NCBI GenBank assembly: GCA_003313425.1
Contig: NHZP01000013.1
Coordinates: 558,001 to 622,000, forward strand
Length of the DNA stretch: 64,000 nt
Direction of reading: 5' to 3'
Origin: Pseudopyrenochaeta lycopersici
Lineage: Eukaryota > Ascomycota > Dothideomycetes > Pleosporales > Pseudopyrenochaetaceae
The notes beneath the pieces were generated by a model, which ran no database searches, was not told where the DNA came from, and saw only the letters and a program-made list of their open reading frames with translations. The translations under genes and the position numbers were made by a program. This document shows, piece by piece, positions 1-11,357 of this stretch. Positions within the stretch are counted from its first letter, which is position 1. Each line of letters opens with the position of its first letter.

Positions 1-914
1 CTGATGATAGAGGAGAAATAACCCAATGTTGACGACGTTGACAAGCGATGCGCAATACAAGCTCTGGCTGACTGCGATGATTCAATTCCGCCGAAAAATA
101 GTTTTATCAGTGTAGATCACTATAACCTAGAATTTGAAGCAGCACATTACGTCCGTGTTTTGGCAACTCGGGCAAAGGGCCCCCTTCTTTTCGCGTTTTC
201 AAAGCTTATAACAGCCATTTGCATCCCTATAACTATATCGCGGCAGTTTGAGGCGCAAGGACAGCCCCGATACGATCTCATATGATGGTCCACCGTTTTG
301 GAAGCAATAGAGCCTCGAGACGGTCATCCAATAGTACCGCTGGCTGTGTGCAGGGTTGAAAGGGGTCGTTCTATCGCCAAAGCCAACAAGCCCACTACCG
401 CGGCGTCGAATTATCCGCCTCACAGGGGCACTCACGAGTATAACCCGAACAAGGGCCCAGCCGAGCGAAAGACATACACAGCCTACCACTAATTGGATCC
501 AACGGATGCTCTTGAGTAGTAACGGTAGATGTAGCTACGAAACCCCGACCAGTCAAGTGGGCCTGAGAATCTGCCCTGCTGAAGGCGACACTCATGGTCT
601 TGTTCAATGAATAAACTTGGCTTCCACGTTGCGGCAATTGACAATGACTAAGCAATCATCAGTTGGAATATCTCAATCGAGATATCGATGTAATGGACTT
701 GGTCATTTGTCAATTTAGGGTATAAATATTACGCAATATGTGCTCAGTAGAGGCGTATCAAAACTCGTCGAGAGCATGGAAATCATACAAGCCTGCTCAC
801 GAAAAGCGTGTCTGATAGTTTCTTTCAGGCATTGAAATACCCTCCTTCATCATATTTCCTCAAAAGAACAACACTCTAGACTATCCGTCCTTAGAACGGA
901 GAAGATATGTGGTA
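1..914. other. Intergenic or decayed sequence at the left edge
   Basis: No supported gene. Two overlapping minus-strand frames (about 199-489 and 395-655) have coding-like composition, but every GT donor in the first frame is phase 1 and every usable acceptor in the second is phase 2, so they cannot be joined. The stretch may be a degenerate gene or the 3' flank of the next gene. Confidence 0.4.
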
Positions 915-2302
915 TTAAGTCTGCTTCGGCTGCACATTAACATATTCTGGCTGCTCGTGGCCTGCATAGCTCCCCTCAAGCTCACTACTGAATGGTCTAA
1001 CCGTTTCGCTGGTGTGTTTGTACATTCCATTATCACCGCCATGTTGTGCTGGCAGCACATGCCCCGGCTGTGGGCTCATTGACGGGCTGGGCACACTGTA
1101 CACAGGCTGTCCACCGACAGGTGGCGCCTGATTGATTTGCATATTGTTCTGGCCCTGCCACCCCTGTTGCGGAGGAGGGCCGTAAGGTGACTGGGGGTTG
1201 GGTGACATAGAGCCTTGTGTCATGGGTGATTGAGAGCCGGCCCAGCTGTCGTGCTTAGCAACGCCAAATGGGACCAGACCTGGTGCTGCGTTGCTCTGCT
1301 GCATAGGTGGGTAATACTGAGGAGGGGAGTTCGGACCGGGAGGGTAGTTTTGCTGTGGGTATGCGGCTGGCGCTGCTGGGGGAGGTGCGCCAGCTGCTGG
1401 GTGGGATTTGGTCTGTTTGGTCTTCTTACGTCTAATGAAGAAAAAGGCTGCTAGTCCGATCAGAGCGAGTCCAACGATTGGTCCAACAACCGCTCCCGCA
1501 ATCCATGCCTTACTCTCCTTCTTCTCCTCGGGCTGCGGGATTGGGGTCGGCGTTGGAGTCGGGGTAGTGGTCGGTGTGGAAATGGCTGGGGTAGATCGTT
1601 GACTGGGGCTTGATGATCCTATAGGTAATTCATCAGCGGCTGCTCGCATTTAGAAGAATCAGATGCCCGTACTTGATATCTGAGTTGGCGAAGGCTGGAC
1701 GCGGTAGTAGCTCCCTGTCTTGCATTAGAGCGACGACACATGTTGGATTGAAGGAGAACGAACAGTTCAATGAACTAACACCACAATTGACATTGGTTAA
1801 TGGATCTGAGTCACGTTCGTTCTCAAACATGAAGACAGTGTTGCAAATTGTATACGACCGGTCTGAAACCTCGGTAAAAATCGAAGTGCTAGCAGTTGTC
1901 AGCGATACTTGACAACGATTGAAAACTTCAAGATCTTCAAGAGACATACCATGGCCAAGTGACCAGGCTCGACGACAGAGATGATCCAGTTACAGGGTAG
2001 ATCAAACTTCCAGATATGCAGCCAATGGGTATATCAGTCCTGGCACACCCATTCGCTGTCGTAGCGCAACATCGCCAAAAATCTGATGTTTGATAGTACG
2101 TTCCACCAAGATCGCATTGTTCGGAAGACCAAAGTCCATTCCATGAAACCCATCCAATGTACCTGTTGTCATTCTGCTTCCTCAAGAGCTCAATCTGCGG
2201 GCCTGGAGTGATAGTCGCGTCTGAAGTGGAGGGTGTGGGTGCAAGACCTGCCACAAGGCTGCTCGACAAGAGCGCCGAGCCTATCAAAAGCGGCGTGAGC
2301 AT
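915..2302 (-). CDS. Secreted/single-pass membrane protein with Pro/Gln-rich cytoplasmic tail
   Basis: Three-exon model: 2302-1950, 1888-1673 and 1608-915, giving 420 residues in frame. The start is the ATG at 2302, followed by a signal peptide of about 19 residues (LLIGSALLSSSLVAGLA). The first 120 residues form a Cys-containing extracellular part with W-rich stretches. A Ser/Thr/Pro stalk (STPAISTPTTTPTPTPTPIP) precedes a single membrane segment (WIAGAVVGPIVGLALIGLAA) and the stop-transfer residues RRKK. The roughly 150-residue tail is rich in Pro, Gln, Gly and Tyr. This architecture is common among fungal surface proteins of unknown function and resembles wall-stress-sensor layouts, but no WSC or Mid2 domain can be named. 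The 1609-1672 intron boundary is the least certain; another AG at 1619 would break the frame. Confidence 0.7.
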
Positions 2303-3069
2303 GATGAATGACTGCTGGAGGCAAGCAGAATATTCAATATTTGCAGGATACTTTCATACACACGACAGGAAGATGGACTGGAGGTGAACGGAACTGAACT
2401 GGAAGGCTATCGGCAGTAAGAGTTGGGGGCAGCCGTTCATAACTGAACTTGGGCTGCGCCATAACGTGCAGAACTCACAAGCAAACCCCATTTTCCACGT
2501 ACCGATCCGACCGGTCAGGACGCGCTCTTGACCCATGAGGCGTGAAGCTGGGCCTGCTGGGCCAATCAGCATAAAGGCCATCCCGCTGCCAAGGTTGAGC
2601 CTTGCCAAATTGACTTCGTTTTTCGTATTATTTGTGAAGAGCTGAGCGGACACGAGTGCATCGTGGCACACAGGCTATCACTGCAAAAGGAAATGTCTGA
2701 TGTATCTATCTAGAGCTAGTCATTTTCAGGTATGGTGGGGAGGCAGTGGTACCGAAGGCTGGAAAGGCCAAGAAATGAAGTTGCGCAAGGATAGGCGAGG
2801 CCGCGGGAAGACTAGCTGGGTATAATTCGGAAATTATCTATGATAATGATGGCTCTGCATGCCACAGACTGTATAACACCCATTCAACTATTTTTCTTTC
2901 CGAATATCAATGACTTGGGTAACCTCATGAACTAGAATACTGGGACGCGAATTTTCTGAATAGTTGTGGAGTATCGATCCACTCGACTATTATGCCGATG
3001 CGCCGCCTGGTCCGCTTCATTCCCCGAGAAACCAAGGTCTGTTTGGCCGGACGATAAAGCTACGGAGCT
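2303..3069. other. Intergenic, no gene seen
   Basis: This holds the upstream region of the membrane-protein gene and the 3' flank of the phosphopantetheinyl transferase gene. Short open frames here have no domain signal, convincing start or splice pattern. Confidence 0.5.
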
Positions 3070-4091
3070 TTACGAAGAATGATGTTCTCCGTCATTGATT
3101 GCTGGCATGGGCTGGCATTTTCCTGTAGGCCTGATACCCGAACCTTGTCGATAATCTAGTGTACATTCTGAAGCAAATACCTTCCGTTCTCGCTCTGCAA
3201 TTTCCTGCTCTTTCTTGCGGAGTTCTCTTATCTTGTTGACGATGCTGTTTCGCCGTCCAAGTTCTGCCAGCCTCGCATCTATGACTTGCGTAATCTTGTC
3301 CTCGGCCTCCTGCAAATCATGTCAGTTATGCCGGCAGTGGCCTACTCCTATCGACACTTACTGTTGAGATCTCATTAATACTAACTTCAGCAAGAAGCTT
3401 ATCCCACTGTACGGGCCCCTGAGGTGACTGCTTGACCGACGGCAGCGATGATGCAGTATGCTCCCTCATTCGTCTGTCTGCCATTGACGGCACGATGGCG
3501 ACGGCAGTCGCAAAATCTCCATCATGACTGATACTAATCTCACAAAGCTGACCTTCGAACTCAGTGGAATGGACGAGAGTTCTTGTTGCATCCTTCCCCA
3601 CTACTGCTTCATCGTCCGATATTGTCGCTGTCTCGATATCTTCGAAGGCCTCAGCATAAACTTTATCAAGTATCAGACCTTGAGGTGGGGATGACTGATG
3701 CTCGTGTCGATTAGTGGATGTGACGGGCAGGATTATGATTTGCTGGAACCCTCTTGCGTTCTTGTCGAAGTGATCGCATGCTTTGCGACAAGCTTCCTTT
3801 GCAGCAAACCTAGGGAGAAATTAATTTCAAATGCATAATATGGACTGGTGAGACACACCTGCCAGCTAGAAATTGTGAGACAGCATCAAGTCTAGTTAGC
3901 ACTTCCTCTGGAGGCCCAAACCGACGCCAAAAGTAATTGCGCTCGGGGTGTGTGAGGATTCTGGCAATGAACCGAGACAAAGGGTTCCATGGCTTGCCAC
4001 AACTAGGTCGTGTTATAATCGCTCGGAGCCGCGAGACATTACAGATATCTGTGCCTACCCGCAATGAATATGGGAAAGGTCGTGGTGGCAT
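3070..4091 (-). CDS. PPT2: Holo-[acyl-carrier-protein] synthase (AcpS/Ppt2-type phosphopantetheinyl transferase)
   Basis: Exons 4091-3859, 3809-3362 and 3309-3070 give 306 residues. AcpS-family enzymes move 4'-phosphopantetheine from CoA to a serine of acyl carrier protein; the fungal Ppt2 form serves mitochondrial ACP. Two family signatures are visible. One is VGTDICNVSRL near residues 12-22, with the Mg-binding Asp at 15. The other is FAAKEACRKA near 79-88, with the catalytic Glu at about 83; the first intron interrupts the codon just before it. A third motif, ISISHDGDFATAVAI, matches the AcpS C-terminal strand. The last exon adds a charged, coiled-coil-like segment (RELRKKEQEIAERERK) beyond the usual domain. 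The ATG at 4091 is the first in frame and leaves no clear mitochondrial presequence. The family is secure; the 3' end is less so. Confidence 0.85.
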
Positions 4092-4248
4092 AGAGAAGGT
4101 GTGGATCCATATTTCAGTTCCGGCTCAAGGATCGCGATACAGCGCCAAGCCTCAAACTTGGCAGGGTCCAGGTCTGTGGCGGTCCAAAAAGCTGTCCCAC
4201 ATGAGTGCAAAGGGAAGATCTCAAAAACTAAAGGGTGAGCAAAAAGAA

Positions 4249-4329
4249 CGACGTGGGCCAGATTCGAACTGACGCTCCCGAAGGAACAAGATTTCTAGTC
4301 TTGCGCGATAACCACTCCGCCACCACGCC
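4249..4329 (-). tRNA. tRNA-Ser (anticodon AGA)
   Basis: Read on the minus strand, acceptor arm GGCGTGG (4329-4323) pairs with CCACGTC ending at 4250, with discriminator G at 4249. The anticodon stem CAAGA/TCTTG encloses the loop CTAGAAA, giving anticodon AGA. The long variable arm (TTCCTTCGGGAGC) is the class II form expected for serine, and the T loop TTCGAAT is intact. No intron. A T-run (TTCTTTTT) just 3' is a good Pol III terminator. Confidence 0.95.
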
Positions 4330-5325
4330 TGTTGTTACTGTTATTGAGCAACTTTGATGTTCGATGACAAATTTTCCTTTTATAAAATATATTAACAGAT
4401 AATAAAAAATGAACTGATGTTTTGCTTTTGACCCCCATCAATCGCGGTTCGGTTCTGCAGGGCGTACCAAAAATATCCACCGTCAGACACATCCCGGCTG
4501 TCTTCTCATGTGCATGATAGCTACCAGCCCATCTTTAGAGCGCCCACCATGGATGCCCACTTCTTTGGTCATCCTGCCTATGCGCTCATAATAAAAGCAA
4601 CCTTGGTTATCATTGGGTCTGGCCTAGTTCTTCACGCTCCTTCTGGCTCGCTTTACGAACATGGCCTCGGAGCAAGCCCGTCAAGCTGGCTGCGTTTGCA
4701 TGATTGATCTCCAGGCGCACGTATTGTTAGCATCACAAAGCGATCGTATTTTTCGCCGCATTCTTGATGCGCAATCCTATTTTTCGGACTTTGACCTGAA
4801 GGACTTGGGCAAATATCCCGGCGCTACCGGATCCGAAAACCAATAATACTCGCTCAGCCTTGCACTCAGCGTACTCATTGGCTCCTTCAGCCATCCCACA
4901 GATTGATACCCCGACACCATCTCTGCTGACAATGATCACCTCGCACCCGCATGCAGTATTTCAAGCAGCGCATCGGACGAAAGAGGGTCAGCAGTGATGC
5001 ACCAAACCTGCTCCGGTAGTATGACGAGGAAAGGCCCCTGTGCGAAAACCCACGCAAGACTTACTGCCATCGAGTGGGTTCTGAACGGCATGCAGGGATG
5101 CATGCCCGAAGCTGCGGTTGGTTCGCCATGGCTGGCAAACTCGGTGTTGGTACGAAGCGTCAGACTTATAATCCCAAAGCTGCCGTGTGAACGTGCGCTG
5201 CTAAAGTTTTGCTCAGTTGCAGTGTACCCATTTCGTCACTCTCAACACTGCTCTTTCTTGGTTTTGACTTCCATCCCGTTTTGAGCAATAAAAAAGCTCC
5301 ACCGCCCAAGGGCGCATTCAGTCCA
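4330..5325. other. Intergenic between tRNA-Ser and Gag-like gene
   Basis: No supported gene. Several short frames lie on both strands without ATG, splice or domain support. The part after about 5200 is probably promoter and 5' leader of the gene starting at 5326. The frame is also open back to 5209, but only with a TTG start. Confidence 0.45.
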
Positions 5326-7524
5326 ATGGCCCTCCTCACTTCGCCACGCCTTCCAGGTGTTGCTATCCTTCGCTTGGATACCACAGGTCCTGAATACTCA
5401 CGATGGCGGCGTGGAGTGAAGTTTGCTTGCGAAACAAAAGGCACATGGAAATACTGCAATGGCGAGCGCCGGATGCCGATGCCTGAAGCCGGTCTGAATA
5501 CCAAGTCGCGAGATGACTCTACCAAAACGATACAACCCAGCCTCCTGGAAGAGAGACGAGCATGGGTACGACAAGATCGTGAGGTCAAGCTCGACATCTT
5601 CCTCTCGTTGGCGGAAGAAGTCATGCAAGAAGTGTTCGAGGTTGGACCACCTCTACCACCGTCGAATTTGAACGCAAAAGAGCTACTAGATGCCCTAGAC
5701 AAGCACTTTATAGAGTTCAAATTCGAGACGTACCATCATGCCTTCTGCCACTTCCTGAATCTACACATCGACCAATATGCTACTGTGGAAGAGTTCAATG
5801 CGGAATTTTCGGCGACGCTGGAAGACTTACTTGACTATGGACAGCCGTTATCCAATACGCAAGCCTGTAGTGCATACTTCTCGAAACTACGATGTACTCA
5901 AAATCCTTGGGTTGCGAAGCAGTTAGAAGGGTGGCACGCGCAGTCTTCTGAGCCAAAGGTCGCTGATCTGATGAAGACATCACCACCATGGTCCTGCATT
6001 CGACCTCTGACCACAAAGTCGTCACAAAACTTCCATGTAGAGGCAATTTGTGAGGCTTTGGAGGAATCTCAAGAGGATGACTCAATTCACTCAGACAGCG
6101 ACTCCGCATCAGGACCTTTAAGTGTCTCAACAATGTCTAGCAGCATCTCGCAATCAAGACACATATCTAGCTCGACAGCACACTCACAGGAGATCACCAT
6201 ACATGCATCATCTGACGACGTTGCAGAGATAGACCCAACGATTTTCCGGAGAGAGTTGAGGACCCTGGTGGCGTTTACGGTACCAGAAGACCTGAGTTCT
6301 AAAGACGGTATATCGGGAACTCCGCCTCTCGAGAACATATCAACATTTCCTACCACTAATGCAGAGGGTATATATGCAAAAACAAGTGTAGCTAGAATGC
6401 CGATACCAGCACCTATCGACCGCCCTCTTCCACCACTTCCCCTGCAGAATTTAGACAAGGAGACTCAGCTGCGATTGGCAGCGCAAGGAGCTCTGACCGC
6501 GACATCGAAGAACTCATCCCAAGCAAGTTTAACAGTGCCCACATCTTACCCAGCTGCCCAAACAGTAAGACTCAAGTTGGAAACAACGCACCCGACATTA
6601 CGACCTCAAACGCCATCACCATCGCTGAGTGAGCACCCAGCTCTTCGAGGGAATGCACCATCATCAAACCCTTCGGCTGAGCAATGCTTTGAAGATTCCC
6701 ACGCAGCCCTGCGGCCACGAACGCCAACAGCACAACCATTTCTTAAGCAAGCACCTGTTGAGCTTCGCCTCGCCCCCCAGAACGAAACACTAGCATCGAT
6801 ACCGGCGCCAGCCACCCCAACTTGTCCATCTTCGCCACCGCTCCAACGACTGGATTTTGTATCCTCGTCTCCCAATCTAGCAATTCCATGGCCTTCGACT
6901 CCAGATGTACCGCAACGTCCGCATTCCTCCCGCGCAGCTCTGCCATTCGAACAACAACATCAAGTGTTGTCAGCCCAAAAACATGAGCCGGTGGACCCGC
7001 AACACAAGACAGTTTCTCACGAGCGTTCTCCCCTGCCTCTTCCCCAGCTAAGCCGCATCGGGTCAACAAATAGCAGTATCATCAGCCTGCCCCTTCAAGG
7101 TACCCGAGACTCGGCGTGGGACTACTTGTACGAAGGGAAACCAAGTGCTCGCGAGCACTCTGTTTCGCCGATTCAGTCGCGATCAATCTCTCCTCCATCT
7201 CCGGTAGAGAGCAGCATAACTGCACTCCCGCAACTCAAAGGCACCCTGTCCAGAGCACCGACGTTTGACGACTTTGTTGTTGTGAACCAGCGGCCCAGTC
7301 CTTCAAAGAACAGATCTTTACCCAAGGAGAGAAGTTCAACTCTGCACGTCAAATCGAGCAGTCTGGATTTTATGACGAGGATGAGTGGCGACAGTCTACA
7401 CGAGCCGAGCGAGGAAGCCAGGGAGAGGGAGGTTGCAAAGAATCATCGAAAGAAGAGGAGCTGGAGCGTCAACGTTAATCTGTCGCGATTCAGCGCAAGC
7501 AAGGGGGTCAAAGAGATCATCTGA
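5326..7524 (+). CDS. Gag-like (Copia-type) domain protein with long Ser/Pro-rich tail
   Basis: Single-exon frame of 732 residues from ATG 5326. Residues about 12-50 resemble the short domain that precedes Copia Gag: GPEYSRWRRGVKFACETKG followed by W-K-Y-C-N-G matches the family pattern of N-Y-x2-W then L-W-x2-V-x-G. Residues about 75-205 resemble a UBN2/Copia Gag helical domain: WVRQDREVKLDIFLSLAEE, a later AKELLDALDKHF, VEEFNAEFSATLEDLLDYGQ and YFSKLRC. There is no protease, integrase or reverse transcriptase downstream and no long terminal repeats were seen. Instead the remaining 480 residues are Ser/Pro/Thr-rich and disordered with a basic end (KNHRKKRSWSVN). An uninterrupted frame suggests a kept host gene derived from a retroelement Gag; its function is unknown. 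Confidence 0.75.
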   Translation: MALLTSPRLPGVAILRLDTTGPEYSRWRRGVKFACETKGTWKYCNGERRMPMPEAGLNTKSRDDSTKTIQPSLLEERRAWVRQDREVKLDIFLSLAEEVMQEVFEVGPPLPPSNLNAKELLDALDKHFIEFKFETYHHAFCHFLNLHIDQYATVEEFNAEFSATLEDLLDYGQPLSNTQACSAYFSKLRCTQNPWVAKQLEGWHAQSSEPKVADLMKTSPPWSCIRPLTTKSSQNFHVEAICEALEESQEDDSIHSDSDSASGPLSVSTMSSSISQSRHISSSTAHSQEITIHASSDDVAEIDPTIFRRELRTLVAFTVPEDLSSKDGISGTPPLENISTFPTTNAEGIYAKTSVARMPIPAPIDRPLPPLPLQNLDKETQLRLAAQGALTATSKNSSQASLTVPTSYPAAQTVRLKLETTHPTLRPQTPSPSLSEHPALRGNAPSSNPSAEQCFEDSHAALRPRTPTAQPFLKQAPVELRLAPQNETLASIPAPATPTCPSSPPLQRLDFVSSSPNLAIPWPSTPDVPQRPHSSRAALPFEQQHQVLSAQKHEPVDPQHKTVSHERSPLPLPQLSRIGSTNSSIISLPLQGTRDSAWDYLYEGKPSAREHSVSPIQSRSISPPSPVESSITALPQLKGTLSRAPTFDDFVVVNQRPSPSKNRSLPKERSSTLHVKSSSLDFMTRMSGDSLHEPSEEAREREVAKNHRKKRSWSVNVNLSRFSASKGVKEII

Positions 7525-8148
7525 TGCTTTTCACATTGGTTTTGTCTCGCATATACTTTTTTTTGGGGGGGGGGAGAGTTTGGAGTTTGGTCAAAGCGGC
7601 GTTATCAGTTTCATTTCACAGCAGCGAGGCGTTGGCGGTGTTATGTGGCCAAATACCCAGTCATATTACTTTTCATTGTCTTATCTGTCCTCCCTGTATT
7701 GTATCGTATTGTATTAACTTTTGTGATTTTTGTTGCCTAGTATAAGGTTACGAGATGCACCATGGCATTGATGCCTATGTGAAACTTTGCAGGTACGCCA
7801 TGAGAACAGCCGTCCCTGCACTCAATCTCTATCCGCGCTCGGATCCGAAAGAGGCGCCAACCGTGACACGTTCGAGCTTTGCATCAAAGCTTCACACATA
7901 AGCCGGATGAGGCTGCACACACAGAAGCGGACTTGTTCGTAAATCTCCGAACGGGATGAGGATTGGTATATTTCTACGCTAGAACAGTCGCTTTTGATGC
8001 TTGCATAACCGCAGTTATTATAGATAAGGGGTGAAAAGTCGCATACGTTTGCGCGTGTTGCATCTCCGACCATGTTGATGCCAAACACAATCGGACGCAG
8101 AGCGCTTTGAAGGTTTTCTGACCCTGGGGTAGAGTTTGAGCTATCTAA
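7525..8148. other. Intergenic with G homopolymer
   Basis: 3' flanks of two convergent genes. A run of G (about 7565-7574, next to a T-run) lies just after the stop of the Gag-like gene. No gene recognised. Confidence 0.5.
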
Positions 8149-9512
8149 TTACTGCGTCTCCCTCACAACCTTGTCAACAGCCTTGGCAAAGTAGTCGACA
8201 TTGTGTGTATTTAGACCGGCCATGGAGATGCGGCCATTCTTGGTCATGTAGACATGTGAATCCTCGCGAATCTTCAAGACCTGCTGCTCGGTCAAGCCTG
8301 TGAAGCTGAACATGCCAATCTGGTCGGTGATGTGATTCCAGGTTCCCGGGGTGCCCATTTCCTCGAGCTTGCTACGGAGAGCTGTGCGCATCTCCTTGAT
8401 GCGGCCAGACATGGTTCGAAGATTAGCCTCCCATTCAGCGAAGAGCTGGGGGTCGTTCAGCACGGTCGAGGCGATACGAGCGCCGTAGGCGGGCGGGTTT
8501 GAGATCTCGGAGCGCTGGAGGATGGCAAGCTGGGAGGCGATGCGGGCAATTGTTGACTGGGCGTCGGAGGACGGCGAGGTGACAAAGTGGAAGCAGCCTG
8601 CACGTTCGCCGTACAGTCCAAAGTTCTTGGCGTATGACTGGGCAATACAGAGCTCGAAGCCCTGCTCGACAAAGTAGCGGATGGCCCAGGCATCGCGGGC
8701 GAGGTCGCCAGATGCAAAGCCCTGGTAGGCCGTGTCAAAGAAGGGGAAGTGCTTCTTCGCCTTGATGACGTCTGCAATCTTCTTCCACTGGTCCTGGGTG
8801 GCATCGACGCCAGTGGGGTTGTGGGCGCAGGCGTGCAGGACGATGATGCTGCCCTCGGGTGCGTCCTGCAGGGCGCCGACCATGCCGTCGAAGTCGAGGC
8901 CCTTTGTCTTCTTGGAGAAGTAGGGGTAGGTCTTGTAGGCGAGGCCGACGTTGGAGAAGATCTGGAAGTGGTTCACCCATGTTGGGTCGGAGAAGTAGGT
9001 GAGGCGCTCTGTGTTTGGCTTGTAGAACTTTGCAAGGAAGAGGGCGCCCAGGTGCACAGCACCGGTGCCGGAGATGGTCTGCAAGCTGGTGACCTGTGCA
9101 GTGTGTGTGAGCTCAAGTCAAGGCAGGGTGGGGAAGGTGTCTCACGCGCTTGTCCTTGATTGCGGGGCTGTCGCTGCCCAGGACCAGCTTCTGTGACGCC
9201 GAGGTGAAGTCTGCGAGGCCAGCAATGGGCAGGTACTCGTGGTTGAGGTTGGGGTCGTTGTGGAGTCTCTCGTCGGCCTGAGGAACAAGGGAGGTGGGTG
9301 TTAGATGGCGCTGCCACAAGTCAATGGCATGAGGTGCTCACCTGCTTGACGACGGGCAAGATCCACGGCTTAGCATTGTCGTCTCGGTAGGCCCCAATGC
9401 CCAGGTCGACCTTGTTGGCGTCTGTATCGCGGCGGAAGGCGGCCATCAGCCCGAACAGCGGATCTTCTGGCGCCTGGGGAACCACATCGGCACTGAACGA
9501 GGTGGCAGCCAT
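8149..9512 (-). CDS. AAT2: Aspartate aminotransferase, cytosolic type
   Basis: Exons 9512-9342, 9277-9146 and 9093-8149 give 415 residues, the normal length of the family. The enzyme interconverts aspartate and 2-oxoglutarate with oxaloacetate and glutamate, using pyridoxal phosphate. The N-terminus (VVPQAPEDPLFGLMAAFRRD), the substrate region YLPIAGLADF, the cofactor region ISGTGAVHLGA, the motif HACAHNPTGVD and the PLP-lysine region SYAKNFGLYGERAG are all present. The start chosen is ATG 9512, which fits the cytosolic isoform. The frame stays open upstream to an ATG at 9653, which would add 47 residues containing a poly-Ser run encoded by a GGA-type microsatellite (about 9580-9604 on the plus strand). 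That extension could be a leader or merely 5' UTR. Confidence 0.93.
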
Positions 9513-10182
9513 TGGAGTGAGTTGTGAGGAGATCTGGGCGAGTCTATTGTGGGATGCGATTTGCGAAGGGGCGGAAGTGGAGGAGGAGGAGGAGGAGGAG
9601 GAAGGAGAAGCAGAGGGAGAGGAAGAAGAGTCGAGTGTCTTGGATTGTGGCATGACTGCGACGTGCACTCTCTCCCACACTTTTACGTTTCACCGCCGGA
9701 CAGGTGAGCCACAGACGGCCCGCGCTAGACCCCGCAGTTTGCTGGTAAGACTTATCGCCGCCGGGGACGAGGATGTGGAGACGCGGAGCCGCCTCGAGAC
9801 GATAGAGCAAAAGGCGCAGACCATGGCCAGCAGCTCCGGAGAGCTCGTTTTAAGAGCTGGTGTCCGGCAAAGGGCGGGTCTTGTGAGCCAGCCGAGGCAC
9901 AAGTTTGGTGGTGGCAGCCGCAGATGATGTCAACCACCAGCAAAACCACCCCAATCTTCTCACATGCCACGGACACCGACCACAAATATTGTCGTATTGG
10001 GGGGCGCGTTAGTTAACAGCTCCCTCCCCGGCCATGGGTCTGCAACGCCCCGGCTTTACGCACGGCGGGTCCACATGGTTTCGCTTGCTGTTCCTGGCAA
10101 TCGTGTCCACTCAGCAGCCGGCAGAAAGGTAATGCATACGGCCACAGACATGGATATACTGCTATCTATCGTGTGCACTCGC
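9513..10182. other. Promoter region of AAT and 3' flank of the syntaxin gene
   Basis: Both neighbours are on the minus strand, so this holds the 5' region of the aminotransferase gene, including the GGA microsatellite near 9580-9604, and the terminator side of the SNARE gene. No additional gene is supported. Confidence 0.5.
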
Positions 10183-11357
10183 TCATATGAACAAATCCCA
10201 CAAGACGAGCGTCGTGCAAAAGGCACATGTGCACCAAAACACTTTTTGCGCCGTGCTCCCTCGCTCCGTCGCCCGCTTGAGCTCCTTGTTTCCGCCCCCG
10301 ACATTCTCCGTCGTGTTGAACGAGTCCTCGACAAGCTGGTCGATGTGCGCCGACTGGATGCTGAGGTTGTTGGCCAGCGTCGACTGGAGTTCGGAGATCT
10401 CGCTGAGCGACTTCTCCGTCGCCCTAGATGCGCTGTCAGTCGAGCTCGCACGTGCAAACGTCGGCGTACATACCGCACTTTGTCCAGCTGGTCCTCGTAC
10501 TGCTTCAGCATGTCCTGGTTCTCTTGCGCAAACAGCTGGAGCTGCTCGGGGTCAAGCTGCGTCTCAATCACCGCGCTCGACTCATCCTGGTCATGTGTCG
10601 TCTTGGTCCGATAGTCGACCGACTCTGGCCCTGCACCGTGGCCGCTGTAGTCGTTGGTCGCTGGCCCAGTCCCCCGTGTCTTGTAGAGCACGCTCTTGCT
10701 CTTCTCCACCTCCCTCAGGAGCCTGATCTCCATCATGGAGCTCTGGAAGCGGCCGCACTCCTCCAGCTGGTTCTGCAGTGACCATATGATGCTCTCTCTA
10801 TGTGCCTTGACCGCCGTCGCCCTGGCCTCTTCGAGCTCCTCCTCGACGCTCTTCGCTGTGATTGCGCCTCCTGCTGCCCAGCGTCCCAGCGCACCCAGGC
10901 CCTTTTTCGCCCGCTTTCGCAGAGCAACTTGCGCTTCTGTCGTCTGGCGTATCTGCTCTGCGTCTCGCAGCGTGTTTATCGCGTGGTTCAGCTCTCGCAG
11001 CGACTGCTTCGCCTGGGCATCGATCTCGGAACGCTGTGCGTCGCTGAGGTACTTGGTGTCCTTGTCCGCAGCCGCCAGAGCGCTGCTTGTTCGCGCATAC
11101 TGCTTGCGCCGCGGTGGAGCTGCAGTCGACAAGTAGCTTTGCCGTATCGATTTCAGGTCATTGTGCAGCTTCGTGATGTGTGTTCGCTGCTGCCATTAGC
11201 TGTCGTGGTTCTTGAGCCTGCGCCGCGCAACGTGTCCTACAATGCGGTATGCCTCCTTCAGGAACTCGTCCAGAGCCTCTACACGGAAAACATGGCGCGC
11301 CACCAGCTGCGCCTCATGCTTGGCCAGCACCTGATTGAAGAGCGGCGTGATGTCCAT
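10183..11357 (-). CDS. UFE1: ER SNARE, syntaxin-18/Ufe1 family
   Basis: Exons 11357-11241, 11186-10474 and 10423-10183 give 356 residues. Ufe1 is the ER Q-SNARE that receives COPI vesicles from the Golgi. The N-terminus DITPLFNQVLAKHEAQL and the block DEFLKEAYRI followed by THITKLHNDLKSIRQSYL match syntaxin-18. The SNARE helix lies near residues 250-325 and contains ELQSTLANNLSIQSAHIDQL, where the Gln of SIQS is the likely zero-layer residue. The C-terminal hydrophobic anchor (VFWCTCAFCTTLVLWDLFI) ends the protein with almost no lumenal tail, as in tail-anchored SNAREs. The start is ATG 11357 because syntaxin-18 proteins begin with this motif; an in-frame ATG at 11396 would add 13 residues. 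The coatomer beta-prime gene at 22.6 kb acts in the same retrograde route. Confidence 0.9.

Noticed and set aside
199..655. Two overlapping minus-strand frames resembling a two-exon gene
   Set aside because: Donor phases (1) and acceptor phases (2) never match, so no intact protein can be built.
8749..9159. Plus-strand frame opposite the aminotransferase
   Set aside because: It is antisense to the aminotransferase coding exons, which carry clear family motifs.
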